Numbered from the stretch's first letter, positions 16,685 to 25,777 are shown. The stretch: DNA of 64,000 bases from an uncultured Halocynthiibacter sp. (GCA_947503035.1 CANNCD010000004.1:62001-126000), one strand, 5' to 3'. Notes: generated from the letters alone by a model not told the origin. Made by a program: numbers and translations.

Positions 16685-17536
16685 CTAAGCCTCGGTACAG
16701 GTGTGTTCCATCGTGCCGATCCCGTCGATTTGGGTCGTGATGGTTTCGCCAGCCTGAAGATAGCGTCGCGGGGTGCGCACCGAACCTACGCCCGATGGCG
16801 TGCCGGTGAAAATTAGATCCCCTGGCTCCAAGGTCACCCAGTCGGACAGATATGCGATCAATTCTGGGACCGAAAAGATCATGTCGCTTGTGCGGCTTGA
16901 CTGGACCAGTTCGCCGTCAATGGCACAGTGCAGCGCGATGTCATGCGGGTCGGGCAAGGCGTCTAGCGTGACGATCACAGGGCCGATGGGGCCAAAGCCC
17001 GCTGCCGATTTTCCGAGGCTGAACTGGGGTGGCTTGTCGGCGAATTGTTGGCGGCGGTCGGAAATATCCTGACCGGCGCAGAACCCCGCAACGTGGTCCA
17101 TCGCGGTATCCACAGATACCTTGTGGGCGCGTTTGCCGATCACCACGACCAGCTCGACCTCCCAATCACAGCGGTTCGACGTTAGGGCGATTTCGCCGCT
17201 GGGGCCGGTGATGCAGGACGGGAATTTGGTAAAGACCATCGGGCGTTTGGGGATATCCAAACCCGCCTCGGCGGCGTGGTCGCGATAATTTAGACCAATG
17301 CCAAATATCGCATGTGGGGCAGGGACGGGCGCATCAAGCGCCGCCAAATCAACGACAGGATCATCGGCATTGGCGGTGATGCCGCGCGCCCAACCGACAA
17401 AATCGTCCCACACCGCCAGAACCCCCATCGGGCCCGACGGAAAGCGCCCGCCCGAGCGGGTCTCGATATCGATCATTTGGGTGTCGTCGATCAAAACGGC
17501 GCGGGTCTGAAAGACCCCGAAACGAATGCCGGCCAT
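16685..17536 (-). CDS. Fumarylacetoacetate hydrolase family protein
   Basis: 283 residues. The C-terminal two thirds form the FAH fold: GIGLNYRDHAAEAG (about 84-97), the metal-binding E-x-E segment DWEVELVVVIG (about 143-153), and the C-terminal LEPGDLIFTGTPSGVG. Such enzymes cleave or hydrate acylpyruvates and related keto acids using Mg or Mn. ATG at 17536 is preceded by AAGGGG; a longer frame upstream lacks a ribosome site. It stands alone between the riboswitch-cbiM unit and the alginate lyase, so context does not indicate a substrate. Confidence 0.85.
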   Translation of the reverse strand: MAGIRFGVFQTRAVLIDDTQMIDIETRSGGRFPSGPMGVLAVWDDFVGWARGITANADDPVVDLAALDAPVPAPHAIFGIGLNYRDHAAEAGLDIPKRPMVFTKFPSCITGPSGEIALTSNRCDWEVELVVVIGKRAHKVSVDTAMDHVAGFCAGQDISDRRQQFADKPPQFSLGKSAAGFGPIGPVIVTLDALPDPHDIALHCAIDGELVQSSRTSDMIFSVPELIAYLSDWVTLEPGDLIFTGTPSGVGSVRTPRRYLQAGETITTQIDGIGTMEHTCTEA

Positions 17537-17616
17537 TGCGGTGCCCCTTGGTTGTGATGTCCCCAACAAGCCATAGGTCGGCAACATCGACAATCTGTTT
17601 CTGGGTCGCAGACGAA

Positions 17617-17642
17617 AAATGGCCCGACAATGCGGGCCATTT
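17617..17642 (-). terminator. Terminator of the alginate lyase gene
   Basis: On the minus strand, an AAATGGCCCG/CGGGCCATTT stem (10 bp, 6-base loop) runs into a T-rich tail (TTTTTCG). It lies 24 bases after the lyase stop codon. Confidence 0.8.
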
Positions 17643-17666
17643 CCATATCTTAGATGTGGTCGAAGA

Positions 17667-19928
17667 CTAGTCAGCCAATACTTCGAGTTTCACGTTGGAG
17701 AAATCCAAGCCGTTGTCCGGCGTGTCTTTGTCCTTGGAGGAACCGAATGTTTTGCTGTTCACGTGGAATGCGAGCATACCGAATTGGTTTACGTCGCTGC
17801 CTTCGTCAACGGTGCTAAAGGTCGACAGAACCGCGCCGTCTTGGCTTAGGGTGCCTGCGACTTCGATGCCATTGTCGAGCTTCTTCACGGACATCACACC
17901 AGTGTAGGTCGTGTTGGCCTCGAATGCATATGCATCGCCACCTTCACCAATACCGGAGTAGCCTTTGGTTGTGCCCAAGAGACGACCCTGTGTGTCCTCA
18001 TTGTGCTTGCGCACGTTGATGTTCGCCGCAGCGGCATCTGCAAGAGCAACGTCAAAGTCGATCATGTAACCAGGAAGACCATCGTACAGTGGGTTCGGGG
18101 TTTTCGAAGATGCAGAAAGATCATCTTCGAGCTGACCACGACCCAGTTTGTTGTACATGCCAACGCGGAACGCAGAGTCACGATCAGAGCCGATTGTCTC
18201 TGGCGTTGTGAAAGTGAACGTCGCCTGAAGCGTTTGACCTACGGCAAGATCCTGTGGTGCGAACGTGGTACGGATACCGCGGCCGGACCCACCGGAGACC
18301 AGACCAAGAGAGCCTTCGGAAACCTCAATCGCGCTGCTTGTGGATGTTGTCCACCAGTTGCTGTCGGTTGCATCTGCGCCATCTTCACGGCCGCCGTCTG
18401 CAAAGCTGTCGTCAAAAACAACGCCTACGGCTGCTGGCTCGATGGGCTCAGGAGCCTTCTCAACGATGCCTTCACCTTCTGGTGCTTCATCGTGGGAATA
18501 CTCAAGCTCATAGAAGATAACCTTATCAAAGTCGGTCTCAGGCTCTGGGCTTGTGTTGTTACCGGTATAGGCACCCGCCTTAAAGAACATGAATTCGTCT
18601 TCAACGTTAAAGCCACTGTCTCGCATGTCGAATGGCTCGGCCTCGACCACGGAACCGTCGTCACGTGTGATGGTCAGGTGAAGCATTGGGATGATTTTGT
18701 CACCCTCTGGCTTGCCCTTCACTTCGATCTCATAGGTAAAGATCTCGTCCAAAGCGATACCATCATCAGGGTTATCGATACGGTCGCCACGGCCACCGAT
18801 CACGTCAACCCAAACCTCTTTGCCGACCTCTGGGTCGTGGGCAAAGTACAAGGAACCGTATTTGTTCTGTGGAAGTTTACGGTAGTACAGGCGAATTGGT
18901 TCGTCGTTTTTCGCGTGGATCTGACCGATCACAACACGACCAACTTGGTACGCTTTACCCTGACGTGTCACTTGGCTTACGGCCAAGGTCGCACGAAGTT
19001 TACCGTCAACGCCACCGGATGCTTCTTGTGCGGATTGTGGCGCAGAAGAGAAGACCCAGTTGTTTTTGTTTGGATAGCCACCGTCAACACGTGTGGAAAT
19101 CGTGTAATCGCCACGGCGCAACATGCCGCGCAATTCGGAACGGGTGTAGCTTGTGTTTTTGGATGTTTTCGCACCCGCTGGGGTTACGCGGAACACCATG
19201 CCACCGGTTGCAGGGTCGGTATAGAAGAACCGTGGGTCCGTCCAGCCAGCAGCCAATTCGTTTTCATAAACGCTGTCGGATTTGCCGTCGCCGTCGTCAT
19301 CCGCAGGCGTCGTCATGTACCAACCCAATAGGTCAAAGTTCTCACCTGGGGTTTTGTCGGTGTGCAGGCCATAAAGACCAGTGCCAACGCGCTCTGTGAT
19401 CACTGGTTGCGCAGGCTTCTCAACCGCAACACCACAGCCTTGAACGTCAACTTCTACGATGCTGTTCCAGTCATTGCTTTCGTTACCGTTGCCCACGATG
19501 CGGATGAACTGAGCCTGAAGGTCGTCGAAATCATAGCTTTCAAGATCAAGCGTTGTGCCGCCAGATTGGCGTGTACCCACAACAGTTCCGTAGTCTGTAC
19601 CATCTACGGACGCTTCTACTGTGAATTCTGACTTCCGGCTGTCACCTTTGTACCATGCGACGCCAAGAGATTTCACAGTTTGTGCTGCACCTAGATCAAG
19701 AACAAGGCTTTTTGGTGTGCCTTGGCCTTGGTTCGACCAACGGGAATCCGGATCAAAGTTACCGTCGATTACGTTTTCCGGGCCATGCGTTTCTTCGTAC
19801 AAACCGTCGTCGGTTGCCGAAATGATAGTCAGACTGTCTGTTGCATCACATGCCATATTGGCGAACGCGGGCACGCCAATAACAGATGCGACACAAAAGC
19901 CGACCGTTCTAAACAGAGTTTTCTTCAC
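17667..19928 (-). CDS. Secreted alginate lyase (PL7) with F5/8-type C domain
   Basis: 753 residues, with a signal peptide ending VPAFA. Residues about 25-165 are a discoidin/F5-8 type C (CBM32-like) carbohydrate-binding domain (NVIDGNFDPDSRWSNQGQG; FIRIVGNGN). About 185-495 is a polysaccharide lyase family 7 domain with the three signature patches TRSELRG, IGQIH and FFKAGAY, which carry the catalytic Arg, Gln, His and Tyr. About 510-750 is a second beta-sandwich domain of unknown role (VVFDDSFADGG...). The GTG at 19928 is chosen because GGAGGAGGT sits just before it; the ATG at 19943 would place that site inside the gene. It degrades alginate from brown algae; no other alginate genes are present in the window. 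Confidence 0.85.
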   Translation of the reverse strand: MKKTLFRTVGFCVASVIGVPAFANMACDATDSLTIISATDDGLYEETHGPENVIDGNFDPDSRWSNQGQGTPKSLVLDLGAAQTVKSLGVAWYKGDSRKSEFTVEASVDGTDYGTVVGTRQSGGTTLDLESYDFDDLQAQFIRIVGNGNESNDWNSIVEVDVQGCGVAVEKPAQPVITERVGTGLYGLHTDKTPGENFDLLGWYMTTPADDDGDGKSDSVYENELAAGWTDPRFFYTDPATGGMVFRVTPAGAKTSKNTSYTRSELRGMLRRGDYTISTRVDGGYPNKNNWVFSSAPQSAQEASGGVDGKLRATLAVSQVTRQGKAYQVGRVVIGQIHAKNDEPIRLYYRKLPQNKYGSLYFAHDPEVGKEVWVDVIGGRGDRIDNPDDGIALDEIFTYEIEVKGKPEGDKIIPMLHLTITRDDGSVVEAEPFDMRDSGFNVEDEFMFFKAGAYTGNNTSPEPETDFDKVIFYELEYSHDEAPEGEGIVEKAPEPIEPAAVGVVFDDSFADGGREDGADATDSNWWTTSTSSAIEVSEGSLGLVSGGSGRGIRTTFAPQDLAVGQTLQATFTFTTPETIGSDRDSAFRVGMYNKLGRGQLEDDLSASSKTPNPLYDGLPGYMIDFDVALADAAAANINVRKHNEDTQGRLLGTTKGYSGIGEGGDAYAFEANTTYTGVMSVKKLDNGIEVAGTLSQDGAVLSTFSTVDEGSDVNQFGMLAFHVNSKTFGSSKDKDTPDNGLDFSNVKLEVLAD

Positions 19929-20292
19929 AGGTACCTCCTCCATACTGTGAGAACCGGCAAATTATTTGTAAAATTCGCCAGCAAAGTTGTAATTAATTGT
20001 AAAATATTCTGGAGGGAATTGAAACAGTGTTTTCCGTAACGTAACGAGCCACGTCTTCTGGCGGTCCCTTTGGCAGGGTCCGGAAAAATGAGGCAAAGAA
20101 GGAGATTTGCCGTAACGCAATGAAAATTTTGTGAAGTTTTGGAGGGCTTGGGCGCGTCTGTTCAATGTGTTCAAGTCGCGCAGGCCCTGAACGTCGCCGT
20201 GAACAACGGTGATTCCACAGCACTTCGGCACGCGTCGTGCCGCTGCAAATTCACAAATCTGGTCGTCCCAGAGCGAAATTTGTCAACGGGGC
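19929..20292. other. Intergenic region upstream of the alginate lyase
   Basis: 364 bases without a gene that I can support. It lies between the lyase start and the end of the carboxymuconolactone-decarboxylase-family gene, both on the minus strand, so it should contain the lyase promoter. The sequence is AT-richer near 19960-20010 (TTTGTAAAATTCGCC and AATTAATTGTAAAATATTC). I see no clear operator. Confidence 0.4.
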
Positions 20293-20928
20293 CTAGGCAG
20301 ATGCGCCGCCATTATGGGGGATTCGCACCATAGATGCGTTGAACGTTTTGGATGCGTCTTCAAACGCAGTTTGACTGGTGTGGTTCCGAATACGATGTGC
20401 GACGTCATCGTCCAAAACCAACCCCCATGTCCCGATCATACAGCCAAGGGTCACATACATTCCGTGAATGGCAATCAGGTCCATCATCTGTTCTGTCGAT
20501 ATCTGTTGTTCAAGGTGCGTGCGTGTCTGTGGGCTGATCGCGCGGTGCATCATAAGATCATCGACGGCACGCAAAACAAGTGCCTCTTGCGCGGACCATT
20601 TCGCATCAAGATCGGCCAGAAGAACCGCGTTGATCCGGTCCATACCCATGCCGATCCGCAGGGCGCGATCCACATGCGAGCCCCATTCGTACCACGCGCC
20701 CAAATGAACGCTGACCCGAAGGATCACCAATTCCGCCAGATGCGGCCCAAGTGTGCCCCCGTTTACCGAATGGTTCCGAAAATCCCACCACGCCTGCAAA
20801 AGGGCCGGGTTATGCGCCATCAGCTTATGCACATTGAGCGGCGCATCTTTCATATCCGCTGCAATCGAGGCGAGTGTAGCGTCCCAGTCGTTGGTCGGAT
20901 GGGGGTGAACGATTTTCAGGTTGGTCAT
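20293..20928 (-). CDS. Carboxymuconolactone decarboxylase family protein
   Basis: 211 residues with an AhpD/CMD-like all-helical domain at about 50-130 (LGPHLAELVILRVSVHLGAWYEWGSHVDRA). The position of the CxxC pair of AhpD peroxidases is occupied by YEWGSH, so it is unlikely to be a peroxidase and is closer to the decarboxylase-like branch. ATG with GAGG upstream. It is followed on the minus strand by the lyase region and preceded by a flavin reductase 24 bases away, so the two are probably co-transcribed, divergent from a LysR regulator. Likely a step in the same unknown catabolic route as the monooxygenase cluster. Confidence 0.78.
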   Translation of the reverse strand: MTNLKIVHPHPTNDWDATLASIAADMKDAPLNVHKLMAHNPALLQAWWDFRNHSVNGGTLGPHLAELVILRVSVHLGAWYEWGSHVDRALRIGMGMDRINAVLLADLDAKWSAQEALVLRAVDDLMMHRAISPQTRTHLEQQISTEQMMDLIAIHGMYVTLGCMIGTWGLVLDDDVAHRIRNHTSQTAFEDASKTFNASMVRIPHNGGASA

Positions 20929-20952
20929 ATTCTCGGGCCTCTCTCTCTGGTT

Positions 20953-21462
20953 CTAGAGCAAAGCGCCAAGTGAAGCCAATTTGCCCTTGTGAAACAAAAG
21001 CGGATCACCCTCGGATTGCCGAATGCGCAAGACACGGCCAAGGAAAATCTCGTGATCACCGGCGGGGATGCGTTGTTCGGTGGCGCATTCAAGCGTTGCA
21101 ACTGCGTCGGTCAACACTGGCACGTCATATTTGCCCGCGGTCCAATCCACGCCTGCGAATTTATCGTCTGACGGGCGGGCGAACTGCATTGTTTGATCTT
21201 TGGATGCTTCGCCCATGATGTTGATGGTGAAACCGGGGTGTTCGATAAAGGATGGGTGCGACGGGCTTCCAAGGCCGATGCTCCATAGGATAAGGGGCGG
21301 ATCAAGAGACACCGCCGAGAACGAATTCACCACCATCCCCACAGGCGCACCGTTCGCGTCAAGCGTTGTCACAACGGTCACACCCGTCGCAAAACACCCC
21401 AAAACATCACGCAACGCGCGGGCATCAAAGTCAGCAGTCGTATCAATCTTTGGTGCGTTCAT
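20953..21462 (-). CDS. Flavin reductase (DIM6/NTAB family)
   Basis: 169 residues. The flavin-reductase domain spans the protein: LRDVLGCFATGVTVVTT, then GMVVNSFSAVSLDPPLILWSIG (FMN-binding loop) and GDHEIFLGRVLRI. These enzymes supply FMNH2 or FADH2 to two-component monooxygenases. The luciferase-like monooxygenase about 1.2 kb away on the other side of a LysR gene is an obvious partner. ATG at 21462 has AAAGGA eight bases upstream; the longer frame has no such site. Confidence 0.85.
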   Translation of the reverse strand: MNAPKIDTTADFDARALRDVLGCFATGVTVVTTLDANGAPVGMVVNSFSAVSLDPPLILWSIGLGSPSHPSFIEHPGFTINIMGEASKDQTMQFARPSDDKFAGVDWTAGKYDVPVLTDAVATLECATEQRIPAGDHEIFLGRVLRIRQSEGDPLLFHKGKLASLGALL

Positions 21463-21534
21463 CGGGGTATCCTTTCCTGTGATGTCGGCATGCATCGATC
21501 ATAAAATGCAAAGTGCCTTCACAACAATTAATAT

Positions 21535-21544
21535 CTATGCATAG
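21535..21544. promoter_or_regulatory. Palindrome in the divergent promoter region
   Basis: CTATGCATAG is a perfect 10-bp palindrome in the 123-base gap between the flavin-reductase and LysR genes, embedded in AT-rich sequence. Its position fits a LysR-type binding site controlling both directions, though it does not fit a strict T-N11-A at its edges. Confidence 0.35.
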
Positions 21545-21585
21545 TTACCAGTAGCTTTATTGATAGGCTTGCCGATAGGATCGCC

Positions 21586-22503
21586 ATGAAGATACATCAG
21601 CTCAAAATATTCGCAGCGGTCTATGAAGAAGGGTCGTTTTCCGCGGGTGCCGAACGCATGAACGCCACCCAGTCCGGCCTGTCCATGCATGTGCGCCAGA
21701 TCGAAGACCGCTATAACGTGAGCCTGTTTGAGCGCAGCTCAACCGGTGTTGTTCCCACCGAAACCGGTAAACGGTTCTATGAGGCGGCGATCCGCGTGCT
21801 GGACGAGGCCGAAAATGCCGAGGCCATGCTGCGCGATTTGTCCGGCGCGATCACGGGGCATGTGCGGATTGGTCTGATGCCGACCTTTACCAGAAGCGTC
21901 CTTAGCCCCGTGTTGCTTCGCATCGCGGATGAGTTGCCGAATGTGAACCTTTCTGTCCAAGAGGCGTACTCGTCGGTCCTGAGCCAAGAGGTGGTCAAGG
22001 GGCGTCTCGACTTTGCTGTGGTTCCCGCCGTCGACACGGTTCTCGGTCTCAGCACCACGTTGATGGGGCGCGATATGGAGTGTTTCGTCTGTTCGGCCAA
22101 CAACGATCTTGAACTGGGCGAGACCGTGCGCCTTGCCGATCTCGCGCCGCAGAACTTTATCCTGCCGCGGCAGATCAATGCACGCCGCCCCAAGATTGAT
22201 CACTATTTCGCAGTGAACGAAGTTCCGGTGAACGCTGTGATGGAGCTTGATGCCATGCTTGGGACGTTGGATTTGGTAACGCAATCCAATTGGGCCGCAA
22301 TCCTGCCTGGTATCCTGTGTCTGTCGGACCTTGATGGAACCAAACGACAGGTGACGCCGCTTTCTGATCCACCTTTGTTTACGGATTATATCCGGATTGA
22401 GCCAAAGACCCGCGGATTGACCGAAGCTGCGCAGGCCGTTGCGAATATCATTCAAGAGGAACTCAATAACGCGCTTGAGATTGAGCCCCTGAGCAAGCGC
22501 TAG
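21586..22503 (+). CDS. LysR-family transcriptional regulator
   Basis: 305 residues. The N-terminal winged HTH (about 1-60: MKIHQLKIFAAVYEEGSFS, then MNATQSGLSMHVRQIE) is standard for LysR proteins. The rest is a periplasmic-binding-protein-like effector domain. ATG with AGGATC upstream. It is divergent from the flavin-reductase/CMD pair and upstream of the monooxygenase-hydrolase-OsmC genes, so it probably regulates both arms in response to a pathway intermediate. The effector is unknown. Confidence 0.9.
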   Translation: MKIHQLKIFAAVYEEGSFSAGAERMNATQSGLSMHVRQIEDRYNVSLFERSSTGVVPTETGKRFYEAAIRVLDEAENAEAMLRDLSGAITGHVRIGLMPTFTRSVLSPVLLRIADELPNVNLSVQEAYSSVLSQEVVKGRLDFAVVPAVDTVLGLSTTLMGRDMECFVCSANNDLELGETVRLADLAPQNFILPRQINARRPKIDHYFAVNEVPVNAVMELDAMLGTLDLVTQSNWAAILPGILCLSDLDGTKRQVTPLSDPPLFTDYIRIEPKTRGLTEAAQAVANIIQEELNNALEIEPLSKR

Positions 22504-22626
22504 GTGGAAGTCATATTTCGTTAACCTATCAGGTTTTCTGATTTCTCTCATAAGAAAGCATCGTTTTCTCTACTGGCCTCAACCGTGCAGTCTGATCGGA
22601 CAGTTTGCGAATACGCGGAGGAACCG

Positions 22627-23721
22627 ATGGAGCTGTCTTTCTTTACGATGCCAATTCACCCAGTGGGTAAACCTGTATGGAAAAGCATACAGGAGGACCG
22701 CGAGGCGTTTATTCTGGCGGATAAGCTTGGCTTTGTCGAAGCCTACTGTGGTGAACACACCACCGATCTGGCCGAGACGATCACTTCGACCGTCGCCTTC
22801 CTCGCGAGCCTTGCCTATGAGACGAAAAACATTCGTCTGGGCACGGGCACGGTGAACCTTCCGAATTCACATCCGGCCCGTGTCGCCGCCGAAGTGGCGA
22901 TGTTGGATCACATGCTTAAGGGGCGTTTGAATTTCGGGATTTCCCCCGGTGGATTGATGTCCGACGCCGAGGTGTTCGGCAACCTCAATCGCGATCGCAA
23001 CGCGATGTTTATCGAATGCATCAACATGGTTCTCCAGATTTGGGAGGGCGAGGCCCCCTATGATCTGAAGGGGGACTTCTATGAGGTCACAACCCGCGAA
23101 ACCATGATGCCCGAGATCGGTCAGGGCACGATCATCAAACCATATCAGGATCCGCATCCCCCGATTGTTGGCACCGTAGTTGCGCCGTTTTCCAAAGGTG
23201 TGACCGCAATGGCTGCCCGCGGATGGGAGCCGATCTCGGCGAACTTCCTACTGCCGAAATGGGTGAAAACCCACTGGCCGAACTATGCCGAGGGCTGTGA
23301 GCAGGGTGGCCGTGCCGCCGATTTCAACAACTGGAGCGTCGCGAAAAACATCTGTGTCGCCGAGGACATGGAAACCGCGCGTGCCTATGCCCGCGATCCA
23401 GGGAGCCCCTATGTTCTATATTATAAGCAGCTTTTGACCAAGCTGCGGTCGGGCGGTCGATTGAACCTGTTCAAAGAAGATCAGAACATGGACGATGACG
23501 ATGTGACATTGGATTATGTTCTCGACCGGCTTGTGATCCATGGTGATCCAAGCAGCGTCGCGGATCAGGTTCTGGAATTCCAAGAACAAACCGGACCATT
23601 CGGCAAACTGGTTTATGCAGGCCATGATTGGACGGATGTCGATCTGGGACGCAAATCCATGGTCCTTATGGCCGAAGAGGTCATGCCCAAAATCAACGCA
23701 GCACTTGGTGGACAAAAATAA
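22627..23721 (+). CDS. Luciferase-like flavin-dependent monooxygenase
   Basis: 364 residues with the bacterial-luciferase fold. The start (MELSFFTMPIHP), the LGFVEAYCGEHT segment, GTGTVNLPNSHPARVAAEVAMLD and LNFGISPGG are typical LLM-class motifs. The family includes limonene monooxygenase, type II Baeyer-Villiger enzymes and alkanesulfonate monooxygenase, all needing reduced flavin from a separate reductase. ATG at 22627 is preceded by GGAGG; the longer frame lacks a ribosome site. Its stop overlaps the start of a lactonase-like hydrolase (TAATG), which supports a ketone-to-lactone-to-hydroxyacid scheme. The substrate is unknown. Confidence 0.85.
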   Translation: MELSFFTMPIHPVGKPVWKSIQEDREAFILADKLGFVEAYCGEHTTDLAETITSTVAFLASLAYETKNIRLGTGTVNLPNSHPARVAAEVAMLDHMLKGRLNFGISPGGLMSDAEVFGNLNRDRNAMFIECINMVLQIWEGEAPYDLKGDFYEVTTRETMMPEIGQGTIIKPYQDPHPPIVGTVVAPFSKGVTAMAARGWEPISANFLLPKWVKTHWPNYAEGCEQGGRAADFNNWSVAKNICVAEDMETARAYARDPGSPYVLYYKQLLTKLRSGGRLNLFKEDQNMDDDDVTLDYVLDRLVIHGDPSSVADQVLEFQEQTGPFGKLVYAGHDWTDVDLGRKSMVLMAEEVMPKINAALGGQK

Positions 23722-24539
23722 TGACGGATACTGGTGACACACGCTTTGATTTGGCCGATGGCGGACATCTGAATTATCGGGTCCAAGGGCCCGAAGGGGC
23801 GGATTGGATTATCCTGTCCAACTCGTTGGCGACCGATATGCGTCTTTGGGATGCCGAGGTCGCATTCCTTGCCCAAACCATGCGCGTCCTGCGGTACGAC
23901 ACCCGGGGCCATGGCAAAAGTGCCGCGCCCAAACCGCCGTATTCATTTCCACAGCTGTGCGATGATTTGATTGCCCTGATGGACCATCTGTCGATTGCCA
24001 AGGCAGATATCCTTGGCATTTCCTTGGGTGGGATGACCGCCCTTGCGATGGCGCAAAGCCACCCAGAGCGCGTAAACCGTGTGCTCTGTTGTGATGCACG
24101 GGCCGATGCGCCCGATCCCTATAAGGCGATCTGGGACGGCAATATCGCACGTCTTCATGACGCCAATGTCGCGGCGCTTTGCGAGGGGACGCTTGCGCGT
24201 TGGTTCACTGCGGACTATTTGGCCGATGCGGCGAATACCGCAAAACTGAACGTCGTGCGCGACATGTTCAACGCCACCGCCGCCGACGGATACGAGGGCA
24301 CAGCGCGCTGTCTTCAGAGCCTCGATCTGTTCGGGGGCCTATCTGCGATGGCGCATGAAACGCTTTATGTGACCGGCGACCAAGACATGGCCGCGCCCGT
24401 TGGCGTCATGCAGGCCATGGCCGATGCGACGCCGAACGCCACGTTCCACGTGATCAGCGACGCCGCGCATCTTTCGAATTTAGAACAACCGGACCAATTC
24501 GCGAACGTCATCCGCACGTTCCTTGGTCTCGACACGTAA
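23721..24539 (+). CDS. Alpha/beta hydrolase, 3-oxoadipate enol-lactonase-like
   Basis: 272 residues with the alpha/beta-hydrolase fold: oxyanion-side LSNSLATDMRLWD, TRGHGKS, nucleophile elbow GISLGGMTAL (Ser), and a C-terminal Asp/His pair region (VTGDQD; AAHLSNLEQP). The pattern is close to PcaD-type enol-lactonases. Its ATG overlaps the monooxygenase stop by one base (TAATG), so the two are translationally coupled. Likely opens a lactone or ester made by the upstream enzyme; the true substrate cannot be read from sequence. Confidence 0.82.
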   Translation: MTDTGDTRFDLADGGHLNYRVQGPEGADWIILSNSLATDMRLWDAEVAFLAQTMRVLRYDTRGHGKSAAPKPPYSFPQLCDDLIALMDHLSIAKADILGISLGGMTALAMAQSHPERVNRVLCCDARADAPDPYKAIWDGNIARLHDANVAALCEGTLARWFTADYLADAANTAKLNVVRDMFNATAADGYEGTARCLQSLDLFGGLSAMAHETLYVTGDQDMAAPVGVMQAMADATPNATFHVISDAAHLSNLEQPDQFANVIRTFLGLDT

Positions 24540-24560
24540 TACGCCGTTTGGGAGGACACC

Positions 24561-25040
24561 ATGGCTGGAGTAAAAGAGAAACCGATTTGGAAATTTAAAG
24601 TGACAGGCGGACAAGACACGTCCACCAAGTCCCACGCAACCGCGCGCGGTAAATCCGTCATCATCGACGAACCCGTATTGCGCGGTGGTACCGACGAAGG
24701 CCCGATGCCCGTCGAATACGTGTTCATGGGGCTTTTGGGATGTACCCAAGTGATTTCCAACAAACTGGCCGCGCATCATGGCGTGACCTTTACCAATATG
24801 GACATCGATATCGCGGTGACCATGGACAGCCACGGCACGCGGTTGATTTCGCCTGTTCCCATCCCTTTCCCAGAAGTGACGCTTGATATTGTTGTCACAT
24901 ATGAAGGCGATCGCGAGGGTGCCGTGGCGGTCACACGTGACTTGAAGCATCACTGCGCTGTGTCCAAGATGCTGCAGGAATCTGGTACGCGGGTTATCGA
25001 AAAATGGGTGCTCAATGGGGAAGCGCTACCAGTAGACTAG
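24561..25040 (+). CDS. OsmC family protein
   Basis: 159 residues. The OsmC/Ohr fold is indicated by PVEYVFMGLLGCTQVISNKLAAHHG (Cys in the usual helix) and a C-terminal HHCAVSKMLQESG (second Cys). OsmC/Ohr proteins are thiol peroxidases acting on organic hydroperoxides. Here it follows an oxygen-using monooxygenase and may protect against by-products; that link is inference. ATG with GGGAGG upstream, 21 bases after the hydrolase. Confidence 0.8.
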   Translation: MAGVKEKPIWKFKVTGGQDTSTKSHATARGKSVIIDEPVLRGGTDEGPMPVEYVFMGLLGCTQVISNKLAAHHGVTFTNMDIDIAVTMDSHGTRLISPVPIPFPEVTLDIVVTYEGDREGAVAVTRDLKHHCAVSKMLQESGTRVIEKWVLNGEALPVD

Positions 25041-25058
25041 TATTGAGGAGCCATTGGG

Positions 25059-25085
25059 CTGATACCCCAGTTATGCGGGTATCAG
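25059..25085 (+). terminator. Hairpin after the OsmC gene
   Basis: A perfect 9-bp stem CTGATACCC/GGGTATCAG with a 9-base loop, followed by ATTTCC rather than a T-run. It separates the monooxygenase operon from the Tct operon and may act as a partial terminator or mRNA end. Confidence 0.5.
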
Positions 25086-25182
25086 ATTTCCTGATCTCAA
25101 ACATTACGACTGACGCTTTGTTTGACGGTCTTCCCTCTGGTTAACTCATTCTTAATTTAGCCAATCAAGCGAGGAGGCATGA

Positions 25183-25263
25183 ATGGCAAATGCACAGAGA
25201 CACAAGCCGCGGTCCATGGGATGCGGGGCTGTATTACGAAATGTTTCGGCGTGGGGGGCGTGA
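25183..25263 (+). CDS. Possible 26-aa leader ORF upstream of tctB
   Basis: The only strong ribosome site in this leader (GGAGG at 25173-25177) serves an ATG at 25183, which reads 26 codons and stops at 25261-25263, one base before the tctB ATG. The peptide is basic and unremarkable. It may be a translational-coupling leader. Alternatively, TctB could start at an in-frame ATG at 25190 and this ORF would be spurious. Confidence 0.3.
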   Translation: MANAQRHKPRSMGCGAVLRNVSAWGA

Positions 25264-25264
25264 C

Positions 25265-25777
25265 ATGAAGGGTAAATTCACCACTGAACTTGCAGTCATG
25301 CTGTTCTTCTTTATTGGCGCTGGGCTTGCGGTTTTGTTCATGGGGCAACTCGTGGCGCCGCCCAAGGTGTTGATGGGACGCATGTTGACCGCCATTTCAC
25401 CAAGCCTGTTTCCGACACTGATCCTGACCATGTTGTCCGCACTGTCGGCGGTGATGGTTTGGTTCACGTTGAAAAAACCGGCCGAGGAAAAGACCGAGCC
25501 GACCCTTCACAGGGATGAAATTATTCGTGGGGTTCTCTTGTTTGCCTTTATGACGCTCTATGCGCTCATGATGGTGCCATTTGGGTTCCTGATCTCGTCC
25601 TTTATTTCTCTGGTGCTGATCTCTTGGCTGTCAGGCAACCGTTCGATCATCCAGATCGTGGCCTTGGCTATCATCGGCCCTGTGGCGCTCTATCTCGTGG
25701 CCACGCGGGTGCTTGCGGTATCGCTTCCAGAACTAAACGCAATCGAGCTGTTCTACGCGCAACAGCTTGGTCTCTGA
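25265..25777 (+). CDS. tctB: Tripartite tricarboxylate transporter small membrane subunit (TctB)
   Basis: 170 residues with four to five membrane helices (about 8-28, 40-60, 85-105, 108-125, 130-150), as in TctB. ATG with GGGGGGCGTGAC just upstream. It is followed 19 bases later by tctA, with tctC further down. It works as the small integral partner of TctA in the TctABC secondary transporter. An in-frame ATG 75 bases upstream would add an unlikely polar N-terminus. Confidence 0.8.
   Translation: MKGKFTTELAVMLFFFIGAGLAVLFMGQLVAPPKVLMGRMLTAISPSLFPTLILTMLSALSAVMVWFTLKKPAEEKTEPTLHRDEIIRGVLLFAFMTLYALMMVPFGFLISSFISLVLISWLSGNRSIIQIVALAIIGPVALYLVATRVLAVSLPELNAIELFYAQQLGL

Noticed and set aside
18003-19331. 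Long antisense frame of 442 codons over the alginate lyase
   Set aside because: Composition (many Cys, Trp, His) is typical of a shadow frame, and the lyase on the minus strand has clear domains.
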